64,000 bases of DNA. Source: Enterobacter sp. SA187 (GTDB lineage Bacteria > Pseudomonadota > Gammaproteobacteria > Enterobacterales > Enterobacteriaceae). The notes beneath the pieces were generated by a model. It was given only the letters and a program-made list of their open reading frames with translations. It was not told where the DNA came from and ran no database searches. How positions within the stretch are numbered: position 1 is the first letter of the stretch; each line of letters begins with the position of its first letter. Made by a program: the position numbers and the translations under genes. Of this stretch, positions 54,252-63,198 are shown piece after piece. The stretch is from assembly GCF_001888805.2 (NCBI RefSeq), contig NZ_CP019113.1, positions 2,728,001-2,792,000 on the forward strand. The letters are read 5' to 3'.

Positions 54252-54944
54252 ATGAAAGCGTTTGATCTGCAACGTATGATGCTGGATAAAGTGCCGCTGG
54301 AGTTTTTGGGCGAAGTCGCGCTGCGTAGTCTTTATACTTTTGTGCTGGTTTTTATATTTCTTAAGCTGGCAGGTCGCCGTGGCGTACGGCAGATGTCGCT
54401 GTTTGAAGTGCTGATAATTCTGACATTGGGATCGGCTGCGGGGGATGTGGCGTTTTACGACGATGTCCCTATGCTGCCCGTATTCATCGTATTTCTTACC
54501 CTGGCGGTGCTTTACCGGCTGGTGATGTGGTTGATGGCTCACAGTGAAAAACTGGAAGATCTTTTTGAAGGTAAGGCGGTGATCGTCATCGAAGAAGGCG
54601 AGCTGGCGTGGGAAAAACTGCAAAAAGAAAACCTCACCGAATTTGAATTTTTTATGGAGCTGCGGGTTAACGGCGTCGAACAGCTGGGGCAGGTCAAACT
54701 GGCGATCATGGAAACCAATGGCCAGATCAGCCTCTATTATTATCCTGATAATGAAGTCCGTCCGGGTCTGAGTATATTGCCGCCGGAATGGAGCCCGCGT
54801 TTCACGACTATTCCTGAAGAAGATGATTACGCCTGCATAAGGTGCAGTGAGGTCATAAGAATGAAGGCGGGTCAGCGGATGCTCTGCCCGCGCTGCGCCC
54901 ATCCCGAATGGTCAAAAGCGAGCCGCGCGCTACGCATTACCTGA
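54252..54944 (+). CDS. ycaP: DUF421 membrane protein YcaP
   Basis: An inner-membrane protein of 230 residues, equal to E. coli YcaP. Three hydrophobic segments (about 22-95) precede a cytoplasmic DUF421 (YetF-type) domain. The last 35 residues carry CIRC and CPRC 13 residues apart, a zinc-ribbon-like tail. The function is unknown; YetF in Bacillus relatives is linked to spore or envelope proteins. I chose ATG at 54252 (MKAFDLQRM) to match the known length; in-frame starts at 54162 and 54243 exist. Confidence 0.93.
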   Translation: MKAFDLQRMMLDKVPLEFLGEVALRSLYTFVLVFIFLKLAGRRGVRQMSLFEVLIILTLGSAAGDVAFYDDVPMLPVFIVFLTLAVLYRLVMWLMAHSEKLEDLFEGKAVIVIEEGELAWEKLQKENLTEFEFFMELRVNGVEQLGQVKLAIMETNGQISLYYYPDNEVRPGLSILPPEWSPRFTTIPEEDDYACIRCSEVIRMKAGQRMLCPRCAHPEWSKASRALRIT

Positions 54945-55105
54945 CAGCGTTTTTCTCCATAAGAAATCAGCAAGTCCGGACATTGTGCTATGTGATAACG
55001 CCCACAATTCCGGGCTGTGCGCCATTACCCGTTGCGACACCCGTCACTGAATGGTAAAACCGATGTCACAGGAATAACTTATTGCTATCAGCATGGTGAG
55101 GGGAA

Positions 55106-56194
55106 ATGGCTCAGGTGTTTAATTTCAGTTCAGGTCCGGCGGTTTTACCGGCAGAGGTGCTTAAACAGGCGCAACAGGAGTTGTGCGACTGGAACGGTCT
55201 TGGCACATCGGTAATGGAAATCAGCCACCGTGGAAAAGAATTTATTCAGGTGGCAGAAGAAGCAGAACAGGATTTTCGCGATCTGCTGGACATCCCCTCA
55301 AACTATAAAGTTTTATTCTGTCACGGCGGCGGTCGCGGTCAGTTCGCCGGTATCCCGCTGAATATCCTCGGCGATAAAACCACTGCCGATTATGTTGATG
55401 CCGGTTACTGGGCGGCAAGCGCGGTAAAAGAGGCGAAAAAATACTGCACCCCAAACGTCATTGACGCTAAAACTACCGTTGACGGTCTGCGTGCTGTGAA
55501 GCCGATGCGTGAATGGCAGCTCAGTGATAACGCCGCCTATATGCATTATTGCCCGAACGAAACCATCGACGGTATCGCCATTCATGAGACTCCGGATTTC
55601 GGGCGCGACGTCGTGGTAACGGCGGATTTATCCTCGACCATTCTGTCCTCGCCGCTGGATGTCAGCCGCTTCGGCGTAATTTACGCCGGCGCGCAGAAAA
55701 ATATCGGCCCGGCCGGACTGACGCTGGTGATCGTACGTGAAGATCTGCTCGGCAAAGCGCATCCCGCCTGTCCCTCGATCCTCGATTACACCGTGTTAAA
55801 CGATAACGACTCCATGTTTAACACTCCGCCGACCTTTGCCTGGTATCTGTCAGGGCTGGTGTTCAAATGGTTGAAAAAGAATGGCGGCGTCACGGCCATG
55901 GACCACATCAATCAGCAAAAAGCCAGCCTGCTGTACGGCGTCATCGATAACAGCGACTTCTACCGCAACGATGTGGCCGTCGCTAACCGCTCGCGCATGA
56001 ACGTGCCTTTCCAGCTGGCCGACAGCCAGCTTGATAAGCTGTTCCTTGAAGAGTCCTTCGCCGCCGGTTTACATGCGCTGAAAGGCCACCGCGTCGTGGG
56101 CGGTATGCGCGCCTCAATTTATAACGCCATGCCGCTGGAAGGTGTTCAGGCGCTGACCGACTTCATGACGGATTTCGAACGCCGCCACGGTTAA
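55106..56194 (+). CDS. serC: Phosphoserine aminotransferase SerC
   Basis: A class V PLP aminotransferase of 362 residues that makes 3-phosphoserine (and 4-phosphohydroxythreonine for pyridoxine). The PLP lysine is K198 in GAQKNIGP. It heads the serC-aroA operon, linking serine, vitamin B6 and chorismate synthesis. A GAGGGG site precedes the ATG. A terminator-like hairpin lies between it and aroA, and may act as an attenuator. Confidence 0.98.
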   Translation: MAQVFNFSSGPAVLPAEVLKQAQQELCDWNGLGTSVMEISHRGKEFIQVAEEAEQDFRDLLDIPSNYKVLFCHGGGRGQFAGIPLNILGDKTTADYVDAGYWAASAVKEAKKYCTPNVIDAKTTVDGLRAVKPMREWQLSDNAAYMHYCPNETIDGIAIHETPDFGRDVVVTADLSSTILSSPLDVSRFGVIYAGAQKNIGPAGLTLVIVREDLLGKAHPACPSILDYTVLNDNDSMFNTPPTFAWYLSGLVFKWLKKNGGVTAMDHINQQKASLLYGVIDNSDFYRNDVAVANRSRMNVPFQLADSQLDKLFLEESFAAGLHALKGHRVVGGMRASIYNAMPLEGVQALTDFMTDFERRHG

Positions 56195-56213
56195 TCCCGC
56201 ATCCCATCGCTAC

Positions 56214-56242
56214 CCCCGCAGCCTGACTGCGGGGTTTTTATT
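56214..56242 (+). terminator. Terminator or attenuator between serC and aroA
   Basis: A perfect 8-bp stem CCCCGCAG-CCTGA-CTGCGGGG is followed by TTTTTATT, 20 bases after the serC stop and 25 before aroA. Since serC and aroA are one operon in E. coli, partial read-through is expected. Confidence 0.88.
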
Positions 56243-56266
56243 CCGTTTTTTTGAGAGTTAAGCTTC

Positions 56267-57550
56267 ATGGAATCCCTGACGTTACAACCCATCGCGCGTG
56301 TTAATGGCACCATCAATCTGCCAGGTTCAAAAAGCGTTTCCAACCGCGCGTTGCTGCTGGCCGCGCTGGCGCACGGCACCACTGTTCTGACCAACCTGCT
56401 GGACAGTGATGACGTTCGCCATATGCTCAATGCCCTGAGCGCGTTGGGGGTGCAGTACAGGCTGTCCGACGATCGTACCCGCTGTGAAGTGACAGGCGCG
56501 GGCGGCCCGTTAGTTTCCGCTGAAAAGCTGGAGTTATTTTTAGGTAACGCCGGTACGGCGATGCGTCCGCTGGCGGCGGCGCTTTGTCTGGGAAACAACG
56601 ATCTGGTGCTGACCGGCGAGCCGCGTATGAAAGAGCGTCCTATCGGGCATCTGGTGGACGCCCTGCGTCAGGGCGGCGCGCAGATCGACTATCTGGAGCA
56701 GGAAAATTACCCGCCGCTGCGTTTACGCGGTGGTTTCGCTGGCGGCGAGATTGAGGTTGACGGCAGCGTCTCCAGTCAGTTTTTAACCGCACTGCTGATG
56801 ACCGCGCCGCTGGCGGCGCAGGATACCTTTATTACCATTAAAGGCGATCTGGTATCTAAGCCGTACATCGACATCACCCTGCATCTGATGAAAACCTTCG
56901 GTGTGACGGTGGATAACCAGAATTATCAGCGCTTTGTGGTACGCGGCGCGCAGCACTACCAGTCGCCAGGACATTATCTGGTAGAAGGCGATGCCTCTTC
57001 TGCCTCTTATTTCCTTGCGGCGGGTGCCATCAAAGGCGGGACGGTAAAAGTCACCGGCATTGGCCGCAACAGCGTGCAGGGCGATATCCGTTTTGCGGAC
57101 GTGCTGGAAAAAATGGGCGCGACCGTGGAATGGGGCGATGATTACATTGCCTGCACCCGTGGTGAGCTGAATGCAGTGGATATGGATATGAATCATATCC
57201 CGGATGCGGCAATGACCATCGCCACGGCAGCGCTGTTTGCCCGCGGCACCACGACGCTGCGCAACATCTACAACTGGCGCGTAAAAGAGACCGACCGTCT
57301 GTTTGCGATGGCGACCGAACTGCGCAAGGTAGGCGCAGAGGTGGAGGAGGGCGAAGATTATATCCGCATCACCCCTCCGGCCTCGTTAACCCTGGCCGAG
57401 ATCGGCACCTATAACGATCACCGCATGGCGATGTGCTTCTCGCTGGTGGCGCTGTCCGATACGCCGGTTACCATTCTCGATCCGAAATGTACGGCGAAAA
57501 CCTTCCCGGATTATTTCGAACAGTTAGCGCGCATCAGCACGCTGGCGTAA
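56267..57550 (+). CDS. aroA: 3-phosphoshikimate 1-carboxyvinyltransferase (EPSP synthase)
   Basis: Class I EPSP synthase, 427 residues as in E. coli; the sixth step of the shikimate pathway and the target of glyphosate. Active-site K22 is in LPGSKSVSNR and the PEP loop LFLGNAGTAMRP spans residues 90-101. G96 and P101 are both the wild-type, glyphosate-sensitive residues. It is the second gene after serC. A hairpin GGGCTGAC-TTCCT-GTCAGCCC at 57602-57622 follows, lacking a T-run. K-12 has ycaL after aroA, but it is absent here. Confidence 0.98.
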   Translation: MESLTLQPIARVNGTINLPGSKSVSNRALLLAALAHGTTVLTNLLDSDDVRHMLNALSALGVQYRLSDDRTRCEVTGAGGPLVSAEKLELFLGNAGTAMRPLAAALCLGNNDLVLTGEPRMKERPIGHLVDALRQGGAQIDYLEQENYPPLRLRGGFAGGEIEVDGSVSSQFLTALLMTAPLAAQDTFITIKGDLVSKPYIDITLHLMKTFGVTVDNQNYQRFVVRGAQHYQSPGHYLVEGDASSASYFLAAGAIKGGTVKVTGIGRNSVQGDIRFADVLEKMGATVEWGDDYIACTRGELNAVDMDMNHIPDAAMTIATAALFARGTTTLRNIYNWRVKETDRLFAMATELRKVGAEVEEGEDYIRITPPASLTLAEIGTYNDHRMAMCFSLVALSDTPVTILDPKCTAKTFPDYFEQLARISTLA

Positions 57551-57707
57551 AGGGCGACAATCCAGACGCGCTGGATAAAAAGTAACAAATTGTCTCTTTC
57601 CGGGCTGACTTCCTGTCAGCCCTCTATACTTGCGCCATTCTTCTCCCCACCGTTATTACGCTTTTGGTTATTTTCACGCGACAGTAACGGTCATTCGCGT
57701 TGCAGCG

Positions 57708-57713
57708 TATAAT
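57708..57713 (+). promoter_or_regulatory. cmk promoter -10 element
   Basis: A perfect TATAAT lies 46-51 bases upstream of the cmk start. The matching -35 region (TAACGG at 17 bases) is poor, so this is only a partial promoter call. Confidence 0.5.
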
Positions 57714-57758
57714 GCGCGGCGTTCACGTTAACGGTATGCCTTTATTAAGGAGAAAAAG

Positions 57759-58442
57759 ATGACGGCAATTGCCCCGGTAATCACCATTGATGGGCCAAGC
57801 GGCGCAGGTAAAGGTACGCTGTGCAAAGCGATGGCGGAAACATTGCAATGGCATCTGCTGGATTCAGGCGCAATTTATCGCGTGCTGGCATTGGCGGCAT
57901 TACATCACCACGTTGATGTGACCTCGGAAGATGTCCTGGTTCCGCTGGCAGCCCACCTGGATGTCCGCTTTGTCTCTACCAATGGCAATCTGGAAGTGAT
58001 CCTCGAAGGGGAAGACGTGAGCGGCGAGATCCGCACCCAGGAAGTGGCCAGCGCCGCCTCGCAAATCGCGGCGTTCCCACGTGTACGTGAAGCCTTGCTT
58101 CGTCGTCAGCGCGCCTTCCGCGATGCCCCGGGGCTTATCGCCGATGGCCGCGACATGGGCACGGTGGTTTTCCCCGACGCGCCGGTGAAGATTTTCCTCG
58201 ACGCCTCCTCGGAAGAACGTGCGCATCGCCGCATGCTACAGTTGCAGGAGAATGGCTTTAGTGTTAACTTTGAACGCCTTTTGGCCGAGATAAAGGAACG
58301 CGACGATCGCGACCGTAACCGGCCAGTGGCGCCGCTAGTGCCGGCTGCTGATGCATTAGTTCTGGATTCTACCAGTTTAAGCATTGAGCAAGTGATTGAA
58401 AAAGCGCTACAATACGCCCGCGAAAAGCTGGCGCTCGCTTAA
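57759..58442 (+). CDS. cmk: Cytidylate kinase
   Basis: Phosphorylates CMP and dCMP with ATP; 227 residues as in E. coli. The P-loop GPSGAGKGT is at residues 12-20, and the CMP-binding insert and lid (DGRDMGTVVFPDA, RDDRDRNRP) are intact. AAGGAG precedes the ATG. It lies just before rpsA, and some rpsA transcription starts within it in E. coli. Confidence 0.98.
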   Translation: MTAIAPVITIDGPSGAGKGTLCKAMAETLQWHLLDSGAIYRVLALAALHHHVDVTSEDVLVPLAAHLDVRFVSTNGNLEVILEGEDVSGEIRTQEVASAASQIAAFPRVREALLRRQRAFRDAPGLIADGRDMGTVVFPDAPVKIFLDASSEERAHRRMLQLQENGFSVNFERLLAEIKERDDRDRNRPVAPLVPAADALVLDSTSLSIEQVIEKALQYAREKLALA

Positions 58443-58559
58443 TTAGCGACCAAATTCCGAAGTACCTGCTGCAATGGAGTGTGAGCAGGCATGTGAAACA
58501 ACCCCATCCGGCATGAAGCCAGATGGACGTTAAATTGAAGAATCCTGAAGATTATCAAT
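58443..58559 (+). promoter_or_regulatory. rpsA leader
   Basis: The 117 bases before rpsA contain no strong Shine-Dalgarno sequence (only GAAG-like GAAGATTATCAAT). In E. coli this leader folds into hairpins that promote initiation and allow S1 to repress its own translation. A stem CATCCGGC-ATGAAG-CCAGATGG (one mismatch) near 58504-58526 fits this plan. Confidence 0.6.
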
Positions 58560-60233
58560 ATGACAGAATCTTTTGCTCAACTATTTGAAGAATCCTTAAA
58601 AACAATCGAAACCCGTCCGGGTTCCATCGTTCGTGGTGTTGTTGTTGCTATCGATAAAGATATCGTACTGGTTGATGCCGGTCTGAAATCTGAGTCCGCC
58701 ATCCCGGCTGAGCAGTTCAAGAACGCCCAGGGCGAACTGGAAATTCAGGTTGGTGACGAAGTTGACGTTGCGCTGGACGCAGTCGAAGACGGCTTCGGTG
58801 AAACTCTGCTGTCCCGTGAGAAAGCTAAACGTCATGAAGCTTGGATCACGCTGGAAAAAGCATACGAAGACGCTGAAACTGTTGTTGGTGTTATCAACGG
58901 CAAAGTTAAAGGTGGCTTCACTGTTGAGCTGAACGGTATTCGTGCGTTCCTGCCGGGTTCCCTGGTAGACGTGCGTCCGGTTCGCGATACTCTGCACCTC
59001 GAAGGCAAAGAGCTCGAGTTCAAAGTTATCAAGCTTGATCAGAAACGCAACAACGTGGTTGTTTCCCGTCGTGCGGTTATCGAGTCTGAGAACAGCGCTG
59101 AGCGCGATCAGCTGCTTGAAAACCTGCAAGAAGGCATGGAAGTTAAAGGTATCGTTAAGAACCTCACTGACTACGGTGCATTCGTTGATCTGGGTGGCGT
59201 TGACGGCCTGCTGCACATCACAGACATGGCATGGAAACGCGTTAAGCATCCGAGCGAAATCGTAAACGTTGGCGACGAAATCACTGTTAAAGTGCTGAAG
59301 TTCGACCGCGAGCGTACTCGTGTATCTCTGGGCCTGAAACAGCTGGGCGAAGATCCGTGGGTAGCTATCGCTAAGCGTTATCCGGAAGGTACCAAACTGA
59401 CTGGTCGCGTGACCAACCTGACCGACTACGGCTGCTTCGTTGAAATCGAAGAAGGCGTTGAAGGCCTGGTTCACGTTTCCGAAATGGATTGGACCAACAA
59501 AAACATCCACCCGTCCAAAGTTGTTAACGTTGGCGATGTAGTGGAAGTTATGGTTCTGGATATCGACGAAGAACGTCGTCGTATCTCCCTGGGTCTGAAG
59601 CAGTGCAAATCTAACCCATGGCAGCTGTTTGCTGAGACGCACAACAAAGGCGACCGTGTTGAAGGTAAAATCAAGTCTATCACTGACTTCGGTATCTTCA
59701 TCGGCCTGGACGGCGGCATCGACGGCCTGGTTCACCTGTCTGACATCTCCTGGAACGTTACAGGCGAAGAAGCAGTTCGTGAATACAAAAAAGGCGACGA
59801 AATCGCAGCCGTTGTTCTGCAGGTTGACGCAGAGCGTGAGCGTATCTCCCTGGGCGTTAAACAGCTCGCAGAAGATCCGTTCAACAACTACGTTGCTCTG
59901 AACAAGAAAGGCGCAATCGTAAACGGTAAAGTGACTGCAGTTGACGCTAAAGGCGCAACCGTAGAACTGGCTGACGGCGTTGAAGGTTACCTGCGCGCTT
60001 CTGAAGCGTCCCGTGACCGCGTTGAAGATGCAACTCTGGTTCTGAACGTAGGCGACGACGTTGAAGCTAAATTCACCGGTGTTGACCGTAAAAACCGCGT
60101 AGTTAGCCTGTCTGTTCGTGCGAAAGACGAAGCTGACGAGAAAGATGCAATCGCTACTGTTAACAACAAACAGGAAGAAAGCAACTTCTCCAACGCGATG
60201 GCTGAAGCGTTCAAAGCAGCTAAAGGCGAGTAA
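58560..60233 (+). CDS. rpsA: 30S ribosomal protein S1
   Basis: S1, 557 residues as in E. coli, made of six S1/OB repeats; the first two bind the ribosome and S2, and the rest bind mRNA. The repeat motif (for example ADYGAFVDL-like ...LTDYGAFVDLGG, ...LTDYGCFVEIEE, ...ITDFGIFIGLDG) recurs about every 87 residues. It starts ATG at 58560 after a weak ribosome-binding site, as expected for autoregulation. Codon choice is highly biased, as for other ribosomal genes. Confidence 0.98.
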   Translation: MTESFAQLFEESLKTIETRPGSIVRGVVVAIDKDIVLVDAGLKSESAIPAEQFKNAQGELEIQVGDEVDVALDAVEDGFGETLLSREKAKRHEAWITLEKAYEDAETVVGVINGKVKGGFTVELNGIRAFLPGSLVDVRPVRDTLHLEGKELEFKVIKLDQKRNNVVVSRRAVIESENSAERDQLLENLQEGMEVKGIVKNLTDYGAFVDLGGVDGLLHITDMAWKRVKHPSEIVNVGDEITVKVLKFDRERTRVSLGLKQLGEDPWVAIAKRYPEGTKLTGRVTNLTDYGCFVEIEEGVEGLVHVSEMDWTNKNIHPSKVVNVGDVVEVMVLDIDEERRRISLGLKQCKSNPWQLFAETHNKGDRVEGKIKSITDFGIFIGLDGGIDGLVHLSDISWNVTGEEAVREYKKGDEIAAVVLQVDAERERISLGVKQLAEDPFNNYVALNKKGAIVNGKVTAVDAKGATVELADGVEGYLRASEASRDRVEDATLVLNVGDDVEAKFTGVDRKNRVVSLSVRAKDEADEKDAIATVNNKQEESNFSNAMAEAFKAAKGE

Positions 60234-60317
60234 TCAGATACTCTCTATCTTTTGTGCTAACGCATGAAGGATGACGAGTAGCTTGACAGATTGCAGGATT
60301 CGTCCTGTAATCAATAA

Positions 60318-60346
60318 CAAAGGGCGGCTACGGCCGCCCTTGTTTA
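60318..60346 (+). terminator. Rho-independent terminator after rpsA
   Basis: AGGGCGGC-TACG-GCCGCCCT with a stable UACG loop, then TGTTT. It lies between rpsA and ihfB, which in E. coli has its own promoter. Confidence 0.88.
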
Positions 60347-60391
60347 ATAAGCTGTTAGCTAATTTTCCTTACTAAGGAAACCGGAGGAATC

Positions 60392-60679
60392 ATGACCAAG
60401 TCAGAATTGATCGAAAGACTTGCCACCCAGCAATCGCATATCCCGGCAAAGGCTGTTGAAGATGCGGTGAAAGAGATGCTGGAGCATATGGCCTCGACTC
60501 TTGCACAGGGCGAGCGCATTGAGATCCGCGGTTTCGGCAGTTTCTCTCTGCACTATCGTGCACCCCGCACCGGACGTAACCCCAAGACAGGCGACAAAGT
60601 GGATCTGGAAGGCAAATATGTCCCACACTTTAAGCCGGGTAAAGAATTACGTGACCGCGCCAACATTTATGAAAATTAA
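60392..60679 (+). CDS. ihfB: Integration host factor subunit beta
   Basis: IHF-beta, 95 residues (E. coli 94), a DNA-bending HU-family protein that pairs with IHF-alpha, encoded elsewhere. The start MTKSELIERLATQ and the DNA-arm motif RNPKTGDKV are intact. Its own ribosome-binding site (GGAGG) is 5 bases before the ATG. A terminator follows at about 60715. Confidence 0.98.
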   Translation: MTKSELIERLATQQSHIPAKAVEDAVKEMLEHMASTLAQGERIEIRGFGSFSLHYRAPRTGRNPKTGDKVDLEGKYVPHFKPGKELRDRANIYEN

Positions 60680-60714
60680 GTTTTACTGCTGATAAGCGAA
60701 AACTTAATGACCTG

Positions 60715-60742
60715 AAAAAAGCACCCAATGAGGTGCTTTTTT
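60715..60742. terminator. Bidirectional terminator after ihfB
   Basis: AAAAAAGCACC-CAATGA-GGTGCTTTTTT, a hairpin with A- and T-runs on both sides, 35 bases past the ihfB stop. Confidence 0.92.
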
Positions 60743-60897
60743 CATGGCTGGTACATCTCTCCGCAACCCGCGCCGCATTTTTAAAGCGCCGTTGCTGCAA
60801 ACCGATAAAATCTTCCCGGCCTTCGCCGTAAATCCGCAAACGCCTGCCCGACATCTCACGCTGGTTTATGCACACTACCTGCAACAAGGAGGTGGGG

Positions 60898-63162
60898 ATG
60901 CATTTGCCAGGAATTGCCCTGTGTCTGCTGACCGCGATAACGCCACTGCTGTGGTTGCCAAAACTGCCGGATCTTAACAGCATCTTCATTATGATCTTTA
61001 TCGGTTGTTTGGCAGGCGTTTGCCGCGATCGCCGCTCAGGTTATATCGGGCTATGGCTGCTGTTTATGGCGTGGGGGATGCTTGCCGCTAAAGAAGCCCT
61101 CTGGCCGACAGAGCACCTGCCCGGACGCGTCCGGCAGGCGGAAGTGCGTCTTACCGGTACCGATAACGTCACTACGCACCGCGGCGTGATAGAAAGGCTG
61201 AACGGGAAAGCTCTGTATCCTGCGCCGGGGATCATGCTTTATGGCGAATACCTGCCGCAGCCTGCCTGTGCCGGACAATTATGGAAGATGACCCTCAGGG
61301 TGCGCCCGGTTCACGGTCAGCTTAACGACGGGGGATTTGATACTCAGCGCTACGCCCTGGCCACACACAAGCCCGTGACCGGCCGCTTCACCCGGGCGAA
61401 CGTGCTTGATGCCCGCTGTAGCCTGCGGGCGCAGTATCTGGCTTCCCTTGACGCAACGCTTGAAAAAGCACGCTGGCGAGCGGTGCTGCTGGCATTAGGA
61501 ATGGGGGAGCGAAGAGCACTGGATGCCCCGGTGAAAGCGATTATGCGTCAGACCGGCACTGCACATCTGATGGCCATATCCGGACTGCATATTGCTCTTG
61601 CGGCCACGCTCGGCTGGCTGTTAGCTCGCGGAATACAGTTCTTACTGCCGGGCCGCTGGATCGACTGGCGCGCGCCCTTATTAACAGGACTGCTATGCGC
61701 GACAGGTTATGCCTGGCTGACCGGGCTGCAACCGCCCGCCCTGCGCACAGTCGTGTCGCTTGCGGTGCTGGCGGCGCTGCGGCTTTCAGGACGGCAATGG
61801 TCGGCGTGGCACGTCTGGCTCTGCTGTCTCGCGGCGATCCTGTTTATCGATCCGCTTGCGGTATTGTCAGAAAGCCTGTGGCTGTCGGCGTTCGCGGTAG
61901 CGGCGTTAATCTTCTGGTATCAGTGGCTACCGCTGCCCGCGTTTCGCGGCGGACGATTACTGCGCAGCATGATAAGCCTGATCCACCTGCAAACTGGCAT
62001 GATGCTATTACTGCTGCCGTTACAGGTGGCGCTGTTTCACGGCATCAGCCTGACATCCCTGGTGGCTAATTTGCTGGCGGTGCCGCTTGTCACCTTCGTA
62101 TGTGTGCCGCTGATCCTGGCAGGGATGTTGCTGCATCTGACGGCATTTAACGGACTGGAAGCCTGGATCTGGACGCGAGCCGATGACACGCTGACGGCGC
62201 TGTTCGGCTTTCTGAATGCTTTACCCGATGGCTGGTACAGCATCGACAGGCGCTGGCAATGGCTGGCATTTGCGCCCTGGCTGATGATAGTTATCTGGCG
62301 TCTGCGTATCTGGAAAACGTCGCCCTTTGTCTGTGCCGCAGCGGTGCTGCTGATGGCGCAGCCGTTATGGAAAAGCACGCCCAAAGACCGCTGGTCTGTC
62401 TATATGCTGGATGTCGGGCAGGGGCTGGCGATGGTGGTTGCCCGGCAGGGCAAGGCCATTCTCTATGATACCGGGCTGGCATGGCCGGGCGGCGACAGTG
62501 CACAGCAATTGATTGTACCCTGGCTGCGCTGGCATCACCTGCAGCCGGAAGGCATCATCCTCAGTCATGACCATCTCGATCACCGGGGCGGGCTGGAAAC
62601 CCTGCGTCAGACGTGGCCAGCGGCCTGGATCCGCAGTCCGCTGGACGAGGCCGGGCATTTGCCGTGCTTTCGCGGCCAGCGCTGGCAGTGGCAGGGGCTG
62701 ACGTTCAGCGTTCACTGGCCGTTGCCGGGTACTGCCCTTCAGGGAAACAACCGCTCCTGCGTGGTAAAAGTGGACGACGGTAAAAACAGCATTTTGCTTA
62801 CCGGCGACATTGAAGCTTCCGCAGAGCAATCTATGCTTAGCCATTACTGGCAGCATTTACGGGCAACTGTCGTTCAGGTGCCGCATCATGGCAGCAGCAC
62901 ATCGTCGTCGCTGCCCTTGCTGCAACGGGCAGGAGGCCAGGCGGCACTGGCCTCAGCGTCACGCTTTAACGCCTGGCGATTGCCATCAGAAAAGATTGTT
63001 CGCCGTTATCAGCAGCAGGGATATAAGTGGTTCGATACCCCGCACCAGGGGCAAATCAGCCTCCATTTTTCCGCAGAAGGATGGGAAATCTTAGGCTTAC
63101 GGGATCAACTTTTCCCGCGTTGGTATCATCAGTGGTTTGGCGTCCCAGGATATAACAGGTAG
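60898..63162 (+). CDS. ycaI: ComEC family protein YcaI
   Basis: An inner-membrane protein of 754 residues, the same as E. coli YcaI (ComEC/Rec2 family). The N-terminal OB-like region is followed by a multi-helix competence domain (MAISGLHIAL near residue 225) and a C-terminal metallo-beta-lactamase domain with SHDHLDHRGG near 555 and HHGS near 660. In competent bacteria the family forms the DNA channel. The start at 60898 has a perfect AAGGAGGT just upstream; an ATG ten codons earlier lacks a ribosome site. The 36 bases after it lead into msbA. Confidence 0.94.
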   Translation: MHLPGIALCLLTAITPLLWLPKLPDLNSIFIMIFIGCLAGVCRDRRSGYIGLWLLFMAWGMLAAKEALWPTEHLPGRVRQAEVRLTGTDNVTTHRGVIERLNGKALYPAPGIMLYGEYLPQPACAGQLWKMTLRVRPVHGQLNDGGFDTQRYALATHKPVTGRFTRANVLDARCSLRAQYLASLDATLEKARWRAVLLALGMGERRALDAPVKAIMRQTGTAHLMAISGLHIALAATLGWLLARGIQFLLPGRWIDWRAPLLTGLLCATGYAWLTGLQPPALRTVVSLAVLAALRLSGRQWSAWHVWLCCLAAILFIDPLAVLSESLWLSAFAVAALIFWYQWLPLPAFRGGRLLRSMISLIHLQTGMMLLLLPLQVALFHGISLTSLVANLLAVPLVTFVCVPLILAGMLLHLTAFNGLEAWIWTRADDTLTALFGFLNALPDGWYSIDRRWQWLAFAPWLMIVIWRLRIWKTSPFVCAAAVLLMAQPLWKSTPKDRWSVYMLDVGQGLAMVVARQGKAILYDTGLAWPGGDSAQQLIVPWLRWHHLQPEGIILSHDHLDHRGGLETLRQTWPAAWIRSPLDEAGHLPCFRGQRWQWQGLTFSVHWPLPGTALQGNNRSCVVKVDDGKNSILLTGDIEASAEQSMLSHYWQHLRATVVQVPHHGSSTSSSLPLLQRAGGQAALASASRFNAWRLPSEKIVRRYQQQGYKWFDTPHQGQISLHFSAEGWEILGLRDQLFPRWYHQWFGVPGYNR

Positions 63163-63198
63163 AATATGCGGCTATTTCAACAAGTGCTGGTTTTTTGA

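Noticed and set aside
54114..54902. Extension of ycaO by 263 codons
   Set aside because: The added part is antisense to ycaP and has no similarity to YcaO; the 586-residue form matches the family length.
58596..59735. Open frame of 379 codons opposite rpsA
   Set aside because: Shadow caused by the strong codon bias and internal repeats of rpsA.
60744..60977. Possible 77-codon gene between ihfB and ycaI
   Set aside because: It begins beside the ihfB terminator, overlaps the ycaI start in another frame and lacks a ribosome-binding site.
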